DNA of 64,000 nt from Siphonodentalium dalli (lineage: Eukaryota > Mollusca > Scaphopoda > Gadilida > Siphonodentaliidae): assembly GCA_032622095.1 (NCBI GenBank), contig CP136066.1, forward strand, positions 113,231,319 through 113,295,318, read 5' to 3'. Below, piece after piece: positions 13,277-23,905 of this stretch. How positions within the stretch are numbered: the first letter of the stretch is position 1; every line of letters starts with the position of its first letter. The notes beneath the pieces are model-generated. The model had not been told where the DNA came from. It was given only the letters and a program-made list of their open reading frames with translations, and made no database searches. Made by a program: the position numbers and the translations under genes.

Positions 13277-13897
13277 AAGTTAATACTATAGGGGTTAATA
13301 CATGTATTACCATTTATGTATGGTATGTATGGTCTGAGTACCGCTGCACCATTCTGGCAGTATCATTGTATATATACATTTTGTTTTTGAATCAAGCCAT
13401 TGTCTTTTCCTTCAACTATTGAGTTTGGAAGGAAATTTAAGCCTCTATTCTCTCTTTTATCACGTTCAAAACTAGAAAAAAACGAAAGGATACCGATAGG
13501 AGAAAAACACCTCCATTCACTCCTACTCTTTCAAACGAAAATCGTTAAATGCCACCAAAAGTTGACTTTGAACTTCTTCAACACACCTACCCGGTCTCGT
13601 GGACTAATACACCCCCGTGTTTGGTGAATCGGATGATTCGGCGACATATCGAGGTTTTTGCAATAGATTTTATCGTGACAGGTGCAAAAATCCTAAAACA
13701 AATATACGAGGTTTTGTCTTTATATACTAGCAGCTACTGAGTCTTGTATATAGAGATCATATGATATGGCAAAATTGGAATAGAGTCCAATTATATAGCA
13801 CATCCCATTCAGAATTTGTAAATATATATGCCTTGCTTCTATAACACAAACGTATACAAAGTGCCCGTTTTTTAACATTTGCATGTCCCCAAACTGG
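13277..13897. other. non-genic sequence
   Basis: Unique-looking A+T-rich sequence with a few short open frames that lack coding character. Confidence 0.45.
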
Positions 13898-13898
13898 T

Positions 13899-14095
13899 GT
13901 TCGGTAGCCCAGTGGTCAGAGTTTCGGACTTGTAATGTTGTTAACGCACCGGCATGAGTTCGCGCCCTTGGGCAAGGTCACTTATACTGTGCTCGCGTCG
14001 TCGTACCAAGACGACGAGATATAGGGACCTGATTGTTGGGTAAGTGTAAGTCCCTCTACAATGAAGCGGATTTAAAGGGAACACGTAAACGAAAC
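13899..14095 (+). mobile_element. tRNA-derived SINE
   Basis: The head carries a polymerase III A-box-like stretch (TAGCCCAGTGGTCAGAG, about 13904-13920) and a B-box-like GAGTTCGCGCC at 13956-13966. The tail continues with CTTGGGCAAGG, a conserved core-type sequence seen in many metazoan SINEs. The 3' end is ill-defined, ending in A-rich sequence near 14095. A related core in the opposite strand occurs at about 45965-46200. Transcription would be by RNA polymerase III and mobility would need a partner LINE. Confidence 0.75.
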
Positions 14096-14100
14096 AATGT

Positions 14101-15463
14101 TGAAGTTAAGTAGGATCCAATGACATGGACCATCATGTTTATACGATTTTCAATAGCGTTTCTTTCGTATGGAAAGTAATTGTACTTTCCGCAGACAGGG
14201 AAACTGTTTTTCTCTCAATTGTGCCCTATGTCACGTAAAGCCCGCATCCGATAATGTCTTACTGAAGCATAAATAATGAATAACGTTGCGCCATTGCTTC
14301 GTGTATTGAAGCAATTAGGCCATGGATCTTTCACATATGAACAATTGCGAAGTAACAACGACCTTGGATCCACCCGATACAATCATTAGCGAGAATAGAA
14401 TCGTAGTTAATGGCGGTAATGGTTGCAAGTGCATCCTGAACTTCGGGGGATGTACAGCAGAGAGAAGTGACATGGAAACATGCATGCCGCACGAGCATCA
14501 CATAGCGTCACTTTGATCTGAGATCTTTTGAAATCGTTTGATTGTAGTGTTTTTTCGTTTTAATCATCTTACTATTCTCTATGGATCCCGCTGGGGGTAA
14601 ATATTTATTTTAATCATGCATGTTAAAGCGAATAAAATTGCAGATGTCTCCTCGTACTGTACGCCACAACCTAATGCCATAAGAGGAAAAAGTGTGAACG
14701 AAATATGGGAAACTATACTTACACACTGCCTCGAGTAATTTGAAGACAGATATGGCCTGCTACTCCGACACGTCCGTCGTGATTAAGAGACATAATTTAG
14801 CACTGGTGCAGCTCCATTCTATCAGGTCCCAGTTTAAATTGCTACGGTCCTATTTGACACCATAAGACTTAGCTAGTACACATTCTTTACCAGAAAATAA
14901 AATAAGTAGAACCTGCCAGTGAGTTCTTTAAAAGGAAGTTCGGACGGTCAGATGTCGAATTTAAAAAGGGGAAGTTTTAACAGGTTATATATTTTTTGTC
15001 AGGCCAGTAACTATTCCAATGATCGCGTATGATAAAGACTGTCCATTATTTCGTTTCCCCAAAATCAGTAGACACAACAAGAGGGTGTTCAGTCATGATC
15101 CTCTGTACTCAAAGTAAAACTGCTTTTGTTGATTTTCGCGATGCCTTTACCACACAGATCATGGTGATTGGTTTTTTTCTTTTGCTTGGTAATTTATAAA
15201 AACAGTAGTAAAGTTTAACTAATGTGGTGTCAAATCAGACCGTGGGTGATCATTAAAGGGAATTATATCGTTGAATATAACTCCAAAGTATATATTGTAC
15301 ATGCATTGTGCTTGGAAAAACGCATGCATATGCATATCGATGTTATATAAGTTCAGATTAGGTAATGGTTTAAACCTATATTTACAATGTTATCTGCGCA
15401 TGTGTAAATGTACATACATACACATATAATTGGCAATGGGATTGACGAACAAGTTCCGATACA
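14101..15463. other. non-genic sequence
   Basis: No supported gene or repeat. A 64-codon frame at 14322-14516 is rejected for want of any domain. Sequence is A+T-rich with scattered short direct repeats only. Confidence 0.45.
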
Positions 15464-15466
15464 CTA

Positions 15467-16401
15467 TGGCCGGATTCGTCATCTCTGGTTTAAACCTCCG
15501 AGTTTAAACCTGGTTTAAACCTACATTGGCGATCCAGCCAAACCGGGTCTAAGGGGGCTTTTTGTCGTTGGTTGCCAGCTAATTGATAACTCGATTCGGC
15601 TATATTCGGCATGCAGTCACCCTCCTACCAATCGGACCAAAAGACGGGCCGATATAATGGTTATTGACACGTCATAAATTATCGTGAACGCGGCACGCTA
15701 AATGGATTTATTCATTGAGAAACAAGTATCGCTCATTTGTGATTGGCACAAGCCTAACAAAAAACAAGAAGATAGTTGTAAAAATCATAGTGAAGGAACG
15801 TGTCCATATCTGAGCAAAGCTAACATGCGAGTGAATCAACTGTGACATGATAACACAAGTCGGCAGTCGCCACTTAGACACGCCCTCACTCGAGATTATT
15901 TACAGCTCCACCCTTCGACTGATTGTTTGACAATTCTAAACCGCGATGAAGAAAAGACGGATTCGTCATCTCAAGTTTAGCCTCGGTAAAGCAGGTTTAG
16001 CTGGACCGCCGAATTAGATGGTTTAGTTGCCGGTTTAAGCTTATAAAACGCAAAAAATATATCGAAATTGAGAAAAACTTATTCCCACACGCTTTATATG
16101 TGTGAGTGCTTCTCGCTTATAAATTTCCAATCAAAATATGCATGCGATCGTAATTATTGATTTTCGCAATCAATAAGACGAGGCGGTCCGCATTAGGAAA
16201 GTACGATTAATTATCTCGACAATACAGAGACACTACTGCTAAACCACTGGTATGGCTGGACCAGGTTTAAACCGGAGATGACGAATGCGTCACTTAGACC
16301 TGCGGTTTCGGGTTTAAACCACGGATGTTGCTGACTCACGGCGGTTTAAACCTAGAGGTTTACGTAGACCAGGTTTAAACCTGAGATGACGAATCCGGCC
16401 A
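15467..16401. mobile_element. nested inverted-repeat element rich in GTTTAAAC
   Basis: Outer arms TGGCCGGATTCGTCATCTC (15467) and its complement (ending 16401) are flanked by CTA on both sides (15464-15466 and 16402-16404). A second pair of the same CGGATTCGTCATCTC arm lies inside (15958-15972 and 16275-16289). The palindrome GGTTTAAACC occurs repeatedly next to both outer and inner arms. A 3 bp target duplication with inverted ends would fit a PIF/Harbinger-type miniature element. The inner pair suggests that one copy jumped into, or recombined with, another. No open frame encodes a transposase. Confidence 0.8.
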
Positions 16402-16463
16402 CTAGGTCTAAAGTAACCTTTTATGTATTAAATACTTATTGGGAGTAGTTATCACTCATGAAA

Positions 16464-16680
16464 TGTTCAGATAACAAGTTCAACACACGACCATATGTCG
16501 TTTGTTGAACTTAATATCTGAGCCTTTCCCTCCCATAAATAGGACTCCTTCGTACTTGTATTATCTGTTGTCTGCTTAATTTTCCTGAAAATCCCTCTAG
16601 AAAAATAATAGACCATTCCAATGTATACTCTCATAACTGAGTGGAGGAATCAAATTAGTACAGAAATGGTGAACATGACA
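16464..16680 (+). repeat. dispersed repeat family R1, copy A
   Basis: One of four diverged copies recognised by 'TTGTATTATCTGTT...' and 'AATAATAGACCATTCCAATG' followed by TATA. Others lie at 49070-49260, 50555-50745 (reverse) and 61456-61640. This copy starts with a stem formed by CAGATAACAAGTTCAAC and GTTGAACTTAATATCTG. It looks like an old interspersed element whose ends I cannot fix. Confidence 0.65.
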
Positions 16681-18421
16681 TTACACAATGGATGAATCTG
16701 ACCAATACAAATTTAGCGTTATTTGACGTACGTAGATATTGCTTAGTTTTATTTTTGGCTGCTAGTATTTCACTATTAATTTGCTCAATATTTACGTGGA
16801 TTGAAAGCATCGGGTTCAAGATGCAACATTTGTTCCTTCATTAAATTATGAACGCCACTTTTGATTAGTATTCTAAAATGAGAAACATTTGGTCTCACGC
16901 ACATTTATATGTGGAAACATCAGTTTAAATTGGAAAGTAGACGGGACAAAATTATGCTCAATACTTGATATTTGCACGAATATTTACATTGACTTAGATA
17001 TTCCTTTGAAATTTGCGGTTTCAATGTCCCAGTTGGTATGGCCATGTCACGTCTCTGTAAGTTTTATTGATAGATGAGAACGGATTATAGTCTGATCTCA
17101 CCGGGAAGTCACGTCATACGCGTAGAAATCACCGACTCCAATGCCCCAACTGTTATAAACGTGCTCGGATCACGAAAAATATAATTATAGACTGGACTTC
17201 GTAATGAGTTCTAAAAGGTTCAAGATTCCAGTTCGCAAAAATGTCACAGGTTTGAACAGTGCAAATCATGATAAATTGTTATAATGAACCCATCCTATGC
17301 TCCCCTCACCATTGGCAGCCGCGGGTTGTTCATCTCGGATATACAAAATATAATCCAATACACATCAAGCAGATTCGACTGACAGCAGGAAATTCAAAAA
17401 TCAATCGCCAGAGCGCGGCTGCATCAAATCAAATGAAACGTGTAGCACCAAACGCGACAGGCAGCTAGTGTTAGTTAGCACACACTAATTGATAGGAACC
17501 ATGGGATGGTGGTCATAGACAAACACCGATCATCACGATTCTGGTCGATATCGTCATATTCTCGATTCGGCTGTCTTCGGTTCTGTCCGCCATGTTCTGT
17601 TTGATTGTGTTCTGTGATTGTGTTTTGACCGAATGCGGTTGACAGGGAATTGTGTCGGTTCAAAGAATACATGCATATTATATCACGACGTTTTTTATGG
17701 AAAGAAATGTAGCACAGCGGGTTCACTTGACTACGAAGCTGCATGCAGAAACCACCCACCATTAGTACGCAAACTTTATGACAATCTTTCGCAAATACAT
17801 TGTACAATGTACCAGATTATCTCCATTTTTAAGCCCAATCTGCGCTTATCTAGAGTGGAACTAAATTCACCACTAGTAAAAGTCTCATGAGGGCGTACGC
17901 ATATCCCCAAATTGAGGAGGGAGCGCTTACATTCAATTATTATGATATACAAATTAAGTGAAATATCTTAAAATCAAAGGTCAACTCAACCTATGCCTGT
18001 GATGCGGTGGATACCAGTGAATGTACAGTACTATGTGCTCCGATGCAGGGGCGTAGCCAGATGGTCTCCGTGGGGGTTGTGGTGTCCACATTGGAATTTC
18101 CTATTGCACTCACCCCCATTGAAGTACACTGAAATTTGGAATTTGTCAACTGGTATCTCAAGCTCTCCAGATGTTGGAAACACCCCATAACGGTTGGAAC
18201 TTTCCCACTCCTGGTAATTTCAGTCCAACAAGATAGATCGAAGTTAGGGAAATATTTGAATATTGATCTAAAACATTTGTCGCACTGAATACTGGATGGG
18301 ATATCAATTTATCAGAACAAATTCAACCTACTATTGGTCGGTAATTTCCGACTAATGTTGTGGGCAGACATGAACTTGCCAACGATTGAAAATTGTGGCC
18401 AACACACCCCCTTCCCCCCGA
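16681..18421. other. non-genic sequence
   Basis: No gene supported. At 18046-18060 lies CAGGGGCGTAGCCAG, which resembles a hAT-type transposon end, but no matching opposite end was found. The frames at 17475-17807 (minus) and 17618-17890 (plus) overlap and show no domain. Confidence 0.45.
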
Positions 18422-18445
18422 CCCCCCCCCCCCCCCCCCCCCCCC
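18422..18445. repeat. poly-C tract
   Basis: Twenty-four consecutive C residues, preceded by another short C-run. It may be a length-uncertain site in assembly and could form i-motif/G-quadruplex structures. Confidence 0.95.
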
Positions 18446-19003
18446 GCTGTCGCCACGTCCCCGTCCACAGCTTTACTCGTGGCAGACCGCACCATTCACT
18501 GTTAATTCACATGACACCACGGAATCCGTTTTGTGAGACAAGTCGCTGCCGAAGCGGTGTCAGACCATGCTGACATCTTATACAATGGAACACAATTTAT
18601 TCATTCCGATATTCTAGATACACTGTATCCTTGAACGTATATTTGATTAGCCTCCAGAATTTCCTGATACTATAATAATCAGTTTTAATCCAGGAGTCAG
18701 GACTACTCGACGTGCCACGCTGTCGCAGAGAAATAACTTTACGGCCCATTGTTGTTGAGAATTAATTTCGGGGACATTCGTTGTATTAGGCGTCGTTCGA
18801 CAAATTAAATTGTAATGTCGTTTTCTTCTTCAGCCATTATAACGGCCAAGTCGCTTGAAGCAATGTTTTGTGCAATATGGAATCCCATTCTGTGCTCTGC
18901 GCAGCTTTATTTCCAAGAAAAAAACCTATTCTAATCTTTCATGGAACTCCTTCTTAGAATCCAGACAAATGATCACGGAGATTACTCCTCGGGACAAACG
19001 TTG
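18446..19003. other. non-genic sequence
   Basis: Nothing recognisable; short random open frames only. Confidence 0.45.
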
Positions 19004-19007
19004 TTAA

Positions 19008-19390
19008 AGACATATCATGGACTTGTTCGGGTGCGTGAAATTGATAAGTTTGTACCCAGGCGCTATGCCAACCTGAGGAATGTAGCATTCTACTAACATC
19101 GCCGAAAATTTCAAATAAATCGACAATACCACTTCATAGAAAACACCGTCTGAACTACGCTCAATCGTAAATATTTACATCTCGATTCGGGACGCAACTA
19201 TCAGCGATAAACTAACACAAATTATTTGGCCATCATTTAAGAATGACGAAGTGTGTTGTCAATTTTGATTAATAACTACTTTGAGCTGCTTTGAGCAACA
19301 TTTTTATCAATTTAATGTTTGCTCACCCTACCGGATCGGTTCATATCACTTTAATTCATCGCAGTGTCGAAGATTAGATATTGCCCAGAT
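19008..19390 (+). repeat. dispersed repeat family R2, copy 1 (TTAA at one end)
   Basis: Matches, in inverted orientation, 60835-61213. Both copies share AGACATATYATGGACTTGTTCG next to a TTAA (19004-19007; 61214-61217), followed by shared blocks such as GTAGCATTCTACTAACATCG, ATTTACATCTCGATTCGGGA and GTCAATTTTGATTAATA, down to CACCCTACC and beyond. The TTAA edge suggests another piggyBac-type miniature family; the opposite end is not resolved. Confidence 0.75.
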
Positions 19391-20638
19391 ATGTATAAGA
19401 CAGAAGATACCTTATACAGTTAGTCGCCAATTCTTACATTAAATTGTATGTGCTTTCCTACATGCCTCGAGTCCCAATGAACATACCGTGTATATATACC
19501 GTGTGTGCAATTTGGAACACATCTTCCAAAATTAAACTAAACGCTGATATATTTATCTAGCACACTCAATTGTTTATTAGTTTAAGTCGCTTAATTTTGG
19601 TAGGAAATAATGTTTTTTCTTGAATGGTTTTCCAGGTTATCAAACACAAATTTTGCTTCCTACCAAAATTTATAAACTGTAACTAATAAAACCAGTGAGA
19701 GTACTGATTTTCAACTCCATTTCAATTTATTCAATGTTCAAAATCATGTGACCTATTTCGGACTCATAAATCATGATAACATTGAATTTCAACAGCACCT
19801 ATAACTCGGAAAAGATTTTATTAATTTACATTGAATGCAGTTTTTTGAATTTCCAGCTGTGAGAAAACTAGATTTTTGTGAGGGTGGACACAGTTATAAT
19901 AAAAATGACGGATTGTGAATAATATATCGACAAAACGAGGTAATTTCTTAAAAACTCCCACAAGTCAGTACTTGTATTCATAACTTGCGAATACGCCAGG
20001 TGTGCCGAATTACTTGGGAGTTTTCACTAACACTTTTATCAAAGTTTCCAATCATAAAGAAATCATTCAATTCAGATGAAATTAAAGTTATTTGAAACAC
20101 TCTCCTGCCCCTCACAGCGATTAATCTTGCTCAATGCAGGAATTTCAATAAATTTTGTATCCAAATTGCCAGACAACAACGCAATTCTTTCATACAAATT
20201 AAATAAAGTGACTATCGTTGACGAAGTCATTCTCGTTTGTTTATCGGTGATATGTTCGGGACTAACAAAGGACTGTTTGTTTACATTGTTTGTGTAATAG
20301 TTTAATGGTGTATCCCCGAATACTTGTAGTGTTTGAGTTATCATATATCAGTTTATAGTAGTAAAATAAACAACTTTTACGTCTTTAAATCCTTTGATTG
20401 GAACCCATGGTAAGAACGTTGTAAAAATACAAAACACCTTACGGACTATTTTGAAACCAATGGGGTATCAGCGTGTTCGGTATGTATATAATTTGTCATG
20501 TGCTCGTCGCCATATAATCGTGCGTCCGTATCTCTCTGTGTTATTATTTTAATCGCCATTCCATTGGAAATTGATTCCCTCCATGAGCGTTGGCACCATT
20601 TTGGCATTCAGTAAAATGACAACATCGCCTGGCCACCT
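19391..20638. other. non-genic sequence containing one hairpin
   Basis: Unique-looking sequence apart from the inverted repeat annotated at 19571-19693. Two overlapping antisense frames around 20072-20344 lack any domain. Confidence 0.45.
19571..19693. repeat. ~120 bp imperfect hairpin
   Basis: AATTTTGGTAGGAA (19593-19606) pairs perfectly with TTCCTACCAAAATT (19657-19670). The arms extend outwards as TTTATTAGTTT and its near complement ACTAATAAAA, giving roughly 35 bp arms. It could be a foldback miniature element or a hairpin transcript source. Confidence 0.7.
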
Positions 20639-20665
20639 GGTCGTGCTAAACTGCCGAGATGTTAA
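20639..20665. repeat. 27 bp direct repeat, left copy
   Basis: Identical over 27 bp to 22708-22734 (begins GGTCGTGCTAAACTGCCG, ends TTAA). The two copies flank the double palindrome plus the retroelement. This is much longer than normal transposon target duplications. Confidence 0.9.
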
Positions 20666-20686
20666 CCCTTTACCCAAACAGAAGGG

Positions 20687-20906
20687 CCCTGTGCCAATGC
20701 ATTCTCTTATATTTGCGAGTCGACCATAGGTCGCCTCGCATATATAAGAGAATGCATTGGCTTAACACATTAAAAATTATAAAATTGTTAAAGAATGTAA
20801 GAAAAAATGGTAAAAAAAAGAGTTTTTTTAGGCCAATGCATTCTCTTATATATGCGAGGCGACCTATGGTCGACTCGCATATATAAGAGAATGCATTGGC
20901 ACAGGG
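20687..20906. mobile_element. foldback element made of two 67 bp palindromes
   Basis: Left palindrome 20694-20760 and right palindrome 20833-20899 each fold on themselves (32 bp arms, 2 mismatches in the left, 3 nt centre). They are also reverse complements of each other, so the whole unit has nested symmetry. Outer arms CCCTGTGCCAATGC and its complement extend to 20687 and 20906. Spacer 20761-20832 is A+T-rich. Relatives with the same CCAATGCATTCTCTTATA theme lie at 36936-37198 and 37801-38054. Such nested hairpins suggest a non-autonomous foldback transposon; no protein is encoded. Confidence 0.85.
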
Positions 20907-21018
20907 CATAACTGCTCTGGCAGCGGGTGGAGCGAACAAGTCAGATTTCATTTGGCTTAATTAGTTCCTCGTTTGCTAGAGCGTCGGTACGAGTGATTTG
21001 AGCGGTCTGTAACCTTAA

Positions 21019-21512
21019 AGGCACGTGAGGCCTTAGTTGTCGAAAATATTCATATTTGTTCCAATCACCGTAAACAGAAAAACATTAAAACGCATACACT
21101 TTCGTTCATATATACCATGACCATCGCGTAAACAGCATGTTATCATAAAGATTTACTATATTTTACCTAAGCAAGAGCCTGATTGTGTTACAGAAGACAG
21201 CACAATGCTGCTGGCTAATCACACACAAATGGCATAAACGCTCTTTATTCGTTCCATATCAAGAATTCATCAACAAAGAACGCTCTTTATGTTTACCATC
21301 ATAATATAAACAAACACCAGAAAAGTAACTTTTTATGCTGTTGTTTACATAACAATGGTCAAAGATATGACAATAACATACTGTTTATGCGATATTTCTT
21401 ATTTGTATACGGACAAAGTATGTCTACATTTTGTTGTTCTTTCTGTTTGTGGCGGTTTTTGACGGGTGGAAATATTTTCACAGGATACCCACTGCCAAGG
21501 CCAACCGTACCT
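21019..21512 (-). mobile_element. 494 bp TTAA-flanked miniature element, copy 2
   Basis: Inverted copy of 5056-5549, with TTAA at 21015-21018 and 21513-21516. It splits the leader of the single-ORF retroelement and is therefore the younger insertion. The strand is given relative to copy 1. Confidence 0.9.
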
Positions 21513-21587
21513 TTAATTGGAAGCAACCGCCCTCGTGCTGATGCCGGCGAGTGAGACGGTTTTGGATTAGGCTTAGTGCGACGGACA

Positions 21588-22622
21588 ATGGAGCTAATCC
21601 CTGACGCCGCGTTAGCAGCAATAGAGAGATCTCAAATTGCGGATATTGTTAGCTGGAATCTCCAGTCTAACAGAGGCTATTTGACTCTCTGTGTTGAATT
21701 TCGGACGGAAGATGCTGGAAACCAGAGATCTTCCACCCGGAGCAGGAAAGCCAAGACCAGCCGTACCATGAAAGAGGAGCCTCCTAAGAGAAAGACGCCA
21801 GCTCGAAGGAGAAGGGACGCAGCCAGACGGGCGAAATGGAAGAAAAAGACGGGGGTGACTGTTGATCTGCCGGTCACCCCTCCCCGTGTGGTTCAGCCAT
21901 CCAGTGTCACAGCCGGTAGGCCGGAGTTGTCTGAGAGACGCCCAGACGACCCGGCCTGCATGGAGACAGGTGACATTAGACCAGCTAGCAGGGACTCCGT
22001 ATATCTGCCGGAGGTCCCTGCTGTCGGCACAGAGACGAGCGGAGACAGGGACGCGGATACCACCCCCGATGTTCCTGCCGCCAGTTTCGACGTGGAGATG
22101 GAAACACCACCCAGCCTTTCTTCACCAGGGGCGGATAGCACCATCTCCGCCCCTCCGACCCCGAAGTATGAGGAGAAGCCGGCGTTACCAACAACAACAC
22201 CAGTAGAGGAAATAAAACGACAGCGTCTCGCCCTCCATTGGAAAATCTCACGCGACCCACGCAGCGAGTATCCACTCACCATACAAGAGTACTTCCTGCT
22301 GGGGCCCCGCCGGATTTACACAGGATCAGATGGACAGGACCTTTCACCCAGAACGGTCACTAAAATCATAACAAACGGAGTACAACAGATAAAATTCAAC
22401 ATCTGGCCACCTGAGTCCAGCAACCTCAGCGCCGACTCAGATTCAACCACAACAACAACAACAACAACAACAGCAGCAACATCCAACCGAAGCAAAAAGA
22501 CAGCGAAGAAATCAAAGAAAAAAAATATAATATGTCTAGATCATTTTCATTTTCACCCTCACCAATCTCATGTTAATGTTACACCATTACATGTTCACAT
22601 TAAATTCAACAGTGGGTTGTAG
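21588..22622 (+). CDS. 344-residue retroelement-encoded basic protein of unknown function
   Basis: The first ATG after an in-frame stop (21573-21575) is at 21588. The N-terminus has W23-x6-G-x-L-x-L (W23, G30, L32, L34). A strongly basic stretch at 65-88 includes KTPARRRRDAAR (69-80). Residues 95-205 are Pro/Ser/Asp-rich and probably disordered. A more ordered block spans about 206-275 (around 'LALHWKISRDP' and 'EYFLLGPRRIY'). A nine-Thr run sits at 287-295, a Lys-rich stretch at 302-312 and a His-rich tail at 319-336. The signature of the first 90 residues recurs at the same W-to-L spacing in the chromodomain frame at 62312-62983. The base composition is G+C-richer than the flanks. By position in a retroposon it may be a nucleic-acid-binding ORF1-type protein; I do not recognise a named family. 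Confidence 0.65.
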   Translation: MELIPDAALAAIERSQIADIVSWNLQSNRGYLTLCVEFRTEDAGNQRSSTRSRKAKTSRTMKEEPPKRKTPARRRRDAARRAKWKKKTGVTVDLPVTPPRVVQPSSVTAGRPELSERRPDDPACMETGDIRPASRDSVYLPEVPAVGTETSGDRDADTTPDVPAASFDVEMETPPSLSSPGADSTISAPPTPKYEEKPALPTTTPVEEIKRQRLALHWKISRDPRSEYPLTIQEYFLLGPRRIYTGSDGQDLSPRTVTKIITNGVQQIKFNIWPPESSNLSADSDSTTTTTTTTTAATSNRSKKTAKKSKKKNIICLDHFHFHPHQSHVNVTPLHVHIKFNSGL

Positions 22623-22707
22623 GAGAGGGGTTCCGCCCCTTTCAAATCTTCCCGGGAAAGTTTCCCAAACCCCCCATAGTAGTAGTAGTAGTAGTCAGGG
22701 CATAACT

Positions 22708-22734
22708 GGTCGTGCTAAACTGCCGAGATGTTAA
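22708..22734. repeat. 27 bp direct repeat, right copy
   Basis: Exact second copy of 20639-20665, starting at the last base of the retroelement target duplication. Before the retroelement arrived, the two copies would have bracketed only the foldback element. Confidence 0.9.
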
Positions 22735-23895
22735 AGGAGTGGTTTACCATATTTATGCATTTAAGTTTTCGCTGCAAAAATTGGGTTTGTCCTGAAATGT
22801 CCTATTTAGACAAACCCGCCATAATAAAACTTTGATAAAAATAACACTACCTTGCCTTGCTATCGTCACTTTGTTCTATAAAATTGATCAATCAGCAAAT
22901 TCCACACCATTGCAACAATGTAGCAGAACCTGATCGACAGCGCGCACACTTAGACTTGCATGAGTTCTCATTATAACTGAAACAACATTAGAATAGGCGC
23001 TAATTGTTTCAACAAGTTCTTTAAATTTTTAGTTTTCTCCTCCAGGACAAAGCTGGACAAACAGTTCATTCTCTGTTAAAACACTGATAAACGACGAGCG
23101 CGTTCACTCTCTCACCAATCTCATTTTCATCTCAGATAGCTAGAACGATTCACATACTATTCCCTTCGGACAACACCGTGGTGGCAATGCGATGTTTCAT
23201 GGTCGCTCTACTCACACTAACGCAACATAATCGATGGACGCTTGCATTTGCAATCCATTACCCTAATTCGAACACAATGGTTATAGAACTTGCTGAAGTT
23301 CACCAACATGCAATCATCTGATCACTTCGCATTTATGGGCCATAAATTTCACAGCCAAGCTTGTTTGACTATGCTCTGCGTTTGATCGTTCTTAATCCCA
23401 CTGTAATCAGAAATGATGTGACTATTTGTCTTTCTCTGACTCAATTGGAATTGATGAGAGCGGCGTGTTAGTGAGATGTGTGTATATATCGGCCCTGTAT
23501 TGAGAAGGCACAATGAGTGTATTTCGAAGGTTCAACATTCCAAAGGACGCAATCTTCGAATGTCTGATTTATGTTCCGATTATCTGATTCTTCGTAACCA
23601 CATTATTTATGGGATCGACATTAATAATCGACACACACATAATGTCTATCGTCTGTCCAACCGCACACATGCAAGGCAGTAGTCTGGTGGTTTTTCCGCA
23701 ATTGTTGGTTGCATGTCAGTTCTCGGAAATAATTGTTTAACGCGTTTAAACGTAATATTTAATGCGTGTAATAAATGGGAAATTATTTTACATGTATTAT
23801 TATTGTCTACTCTAAAGGTCAGCTCCAGTGACAGTGTTATACAATACATAATTACGCGATTGACTAATATTTTAATAACTCCTTTTCTTCGAAGG
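22735..23895. other. non-genic sequence
   Basis: A TTAA followed by AGGAGTGGTTTACC at 22731 looks like the start of another miniature element, but no matching right end was found. The rest is unremarkable A+T-rich sequence. Confidence 0.45.
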
Positions 23896-23905
23896 CCATG
23901 CAGTT

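Larger units (their letters stand above)
20915..22695 (+). mobile_element. compact single-ORF retroelement with 13 bp target duplication
   Basis: Flanked by the exact 13 bp direct repeat CAGGGCATAACTG (20902-20914 and 22696-22708). It contains a leader region (interrupted by the TTAA element 21019-21512), one open frame (21588-22622), and a short 3' untranslated region with three overlapping hairpins: GGGGTTCCGCCCC at 22627-22639, TTCCCGGGAA at 22649-22658 and GGGAAAGTTTCCC at 22654-22666. It ends in a (TAG)n tail. Variable-length target duplication plus a simple-repeat tail is typical of LINE-type retroposition. Without the inserted element it would be about 1.28 kb. There is no reverse transcriptase, so it resembles a 'half-LINE' (ORF1-only) design. 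It inserted into the foldback element upstream. Confidence 0.75.

Noticed and set aside
14322-14516. 64-codon frame with several Cys
   Set aside because: Too short and without a known Cys pattern; no splice sites that make an exon convincing.
18046-18060. hAT-like terminal sequence CAGGGGCGTAGCCAG
   Set aside because: No matching inverted end or 8 bp duplication found nearby, so no element is called.
22731-22800. Start of another TTAA miniature element
   Set aside because: TTAA plus AGGAGTGG looks right, but no complementary right end followed by TTAA was found downstream.
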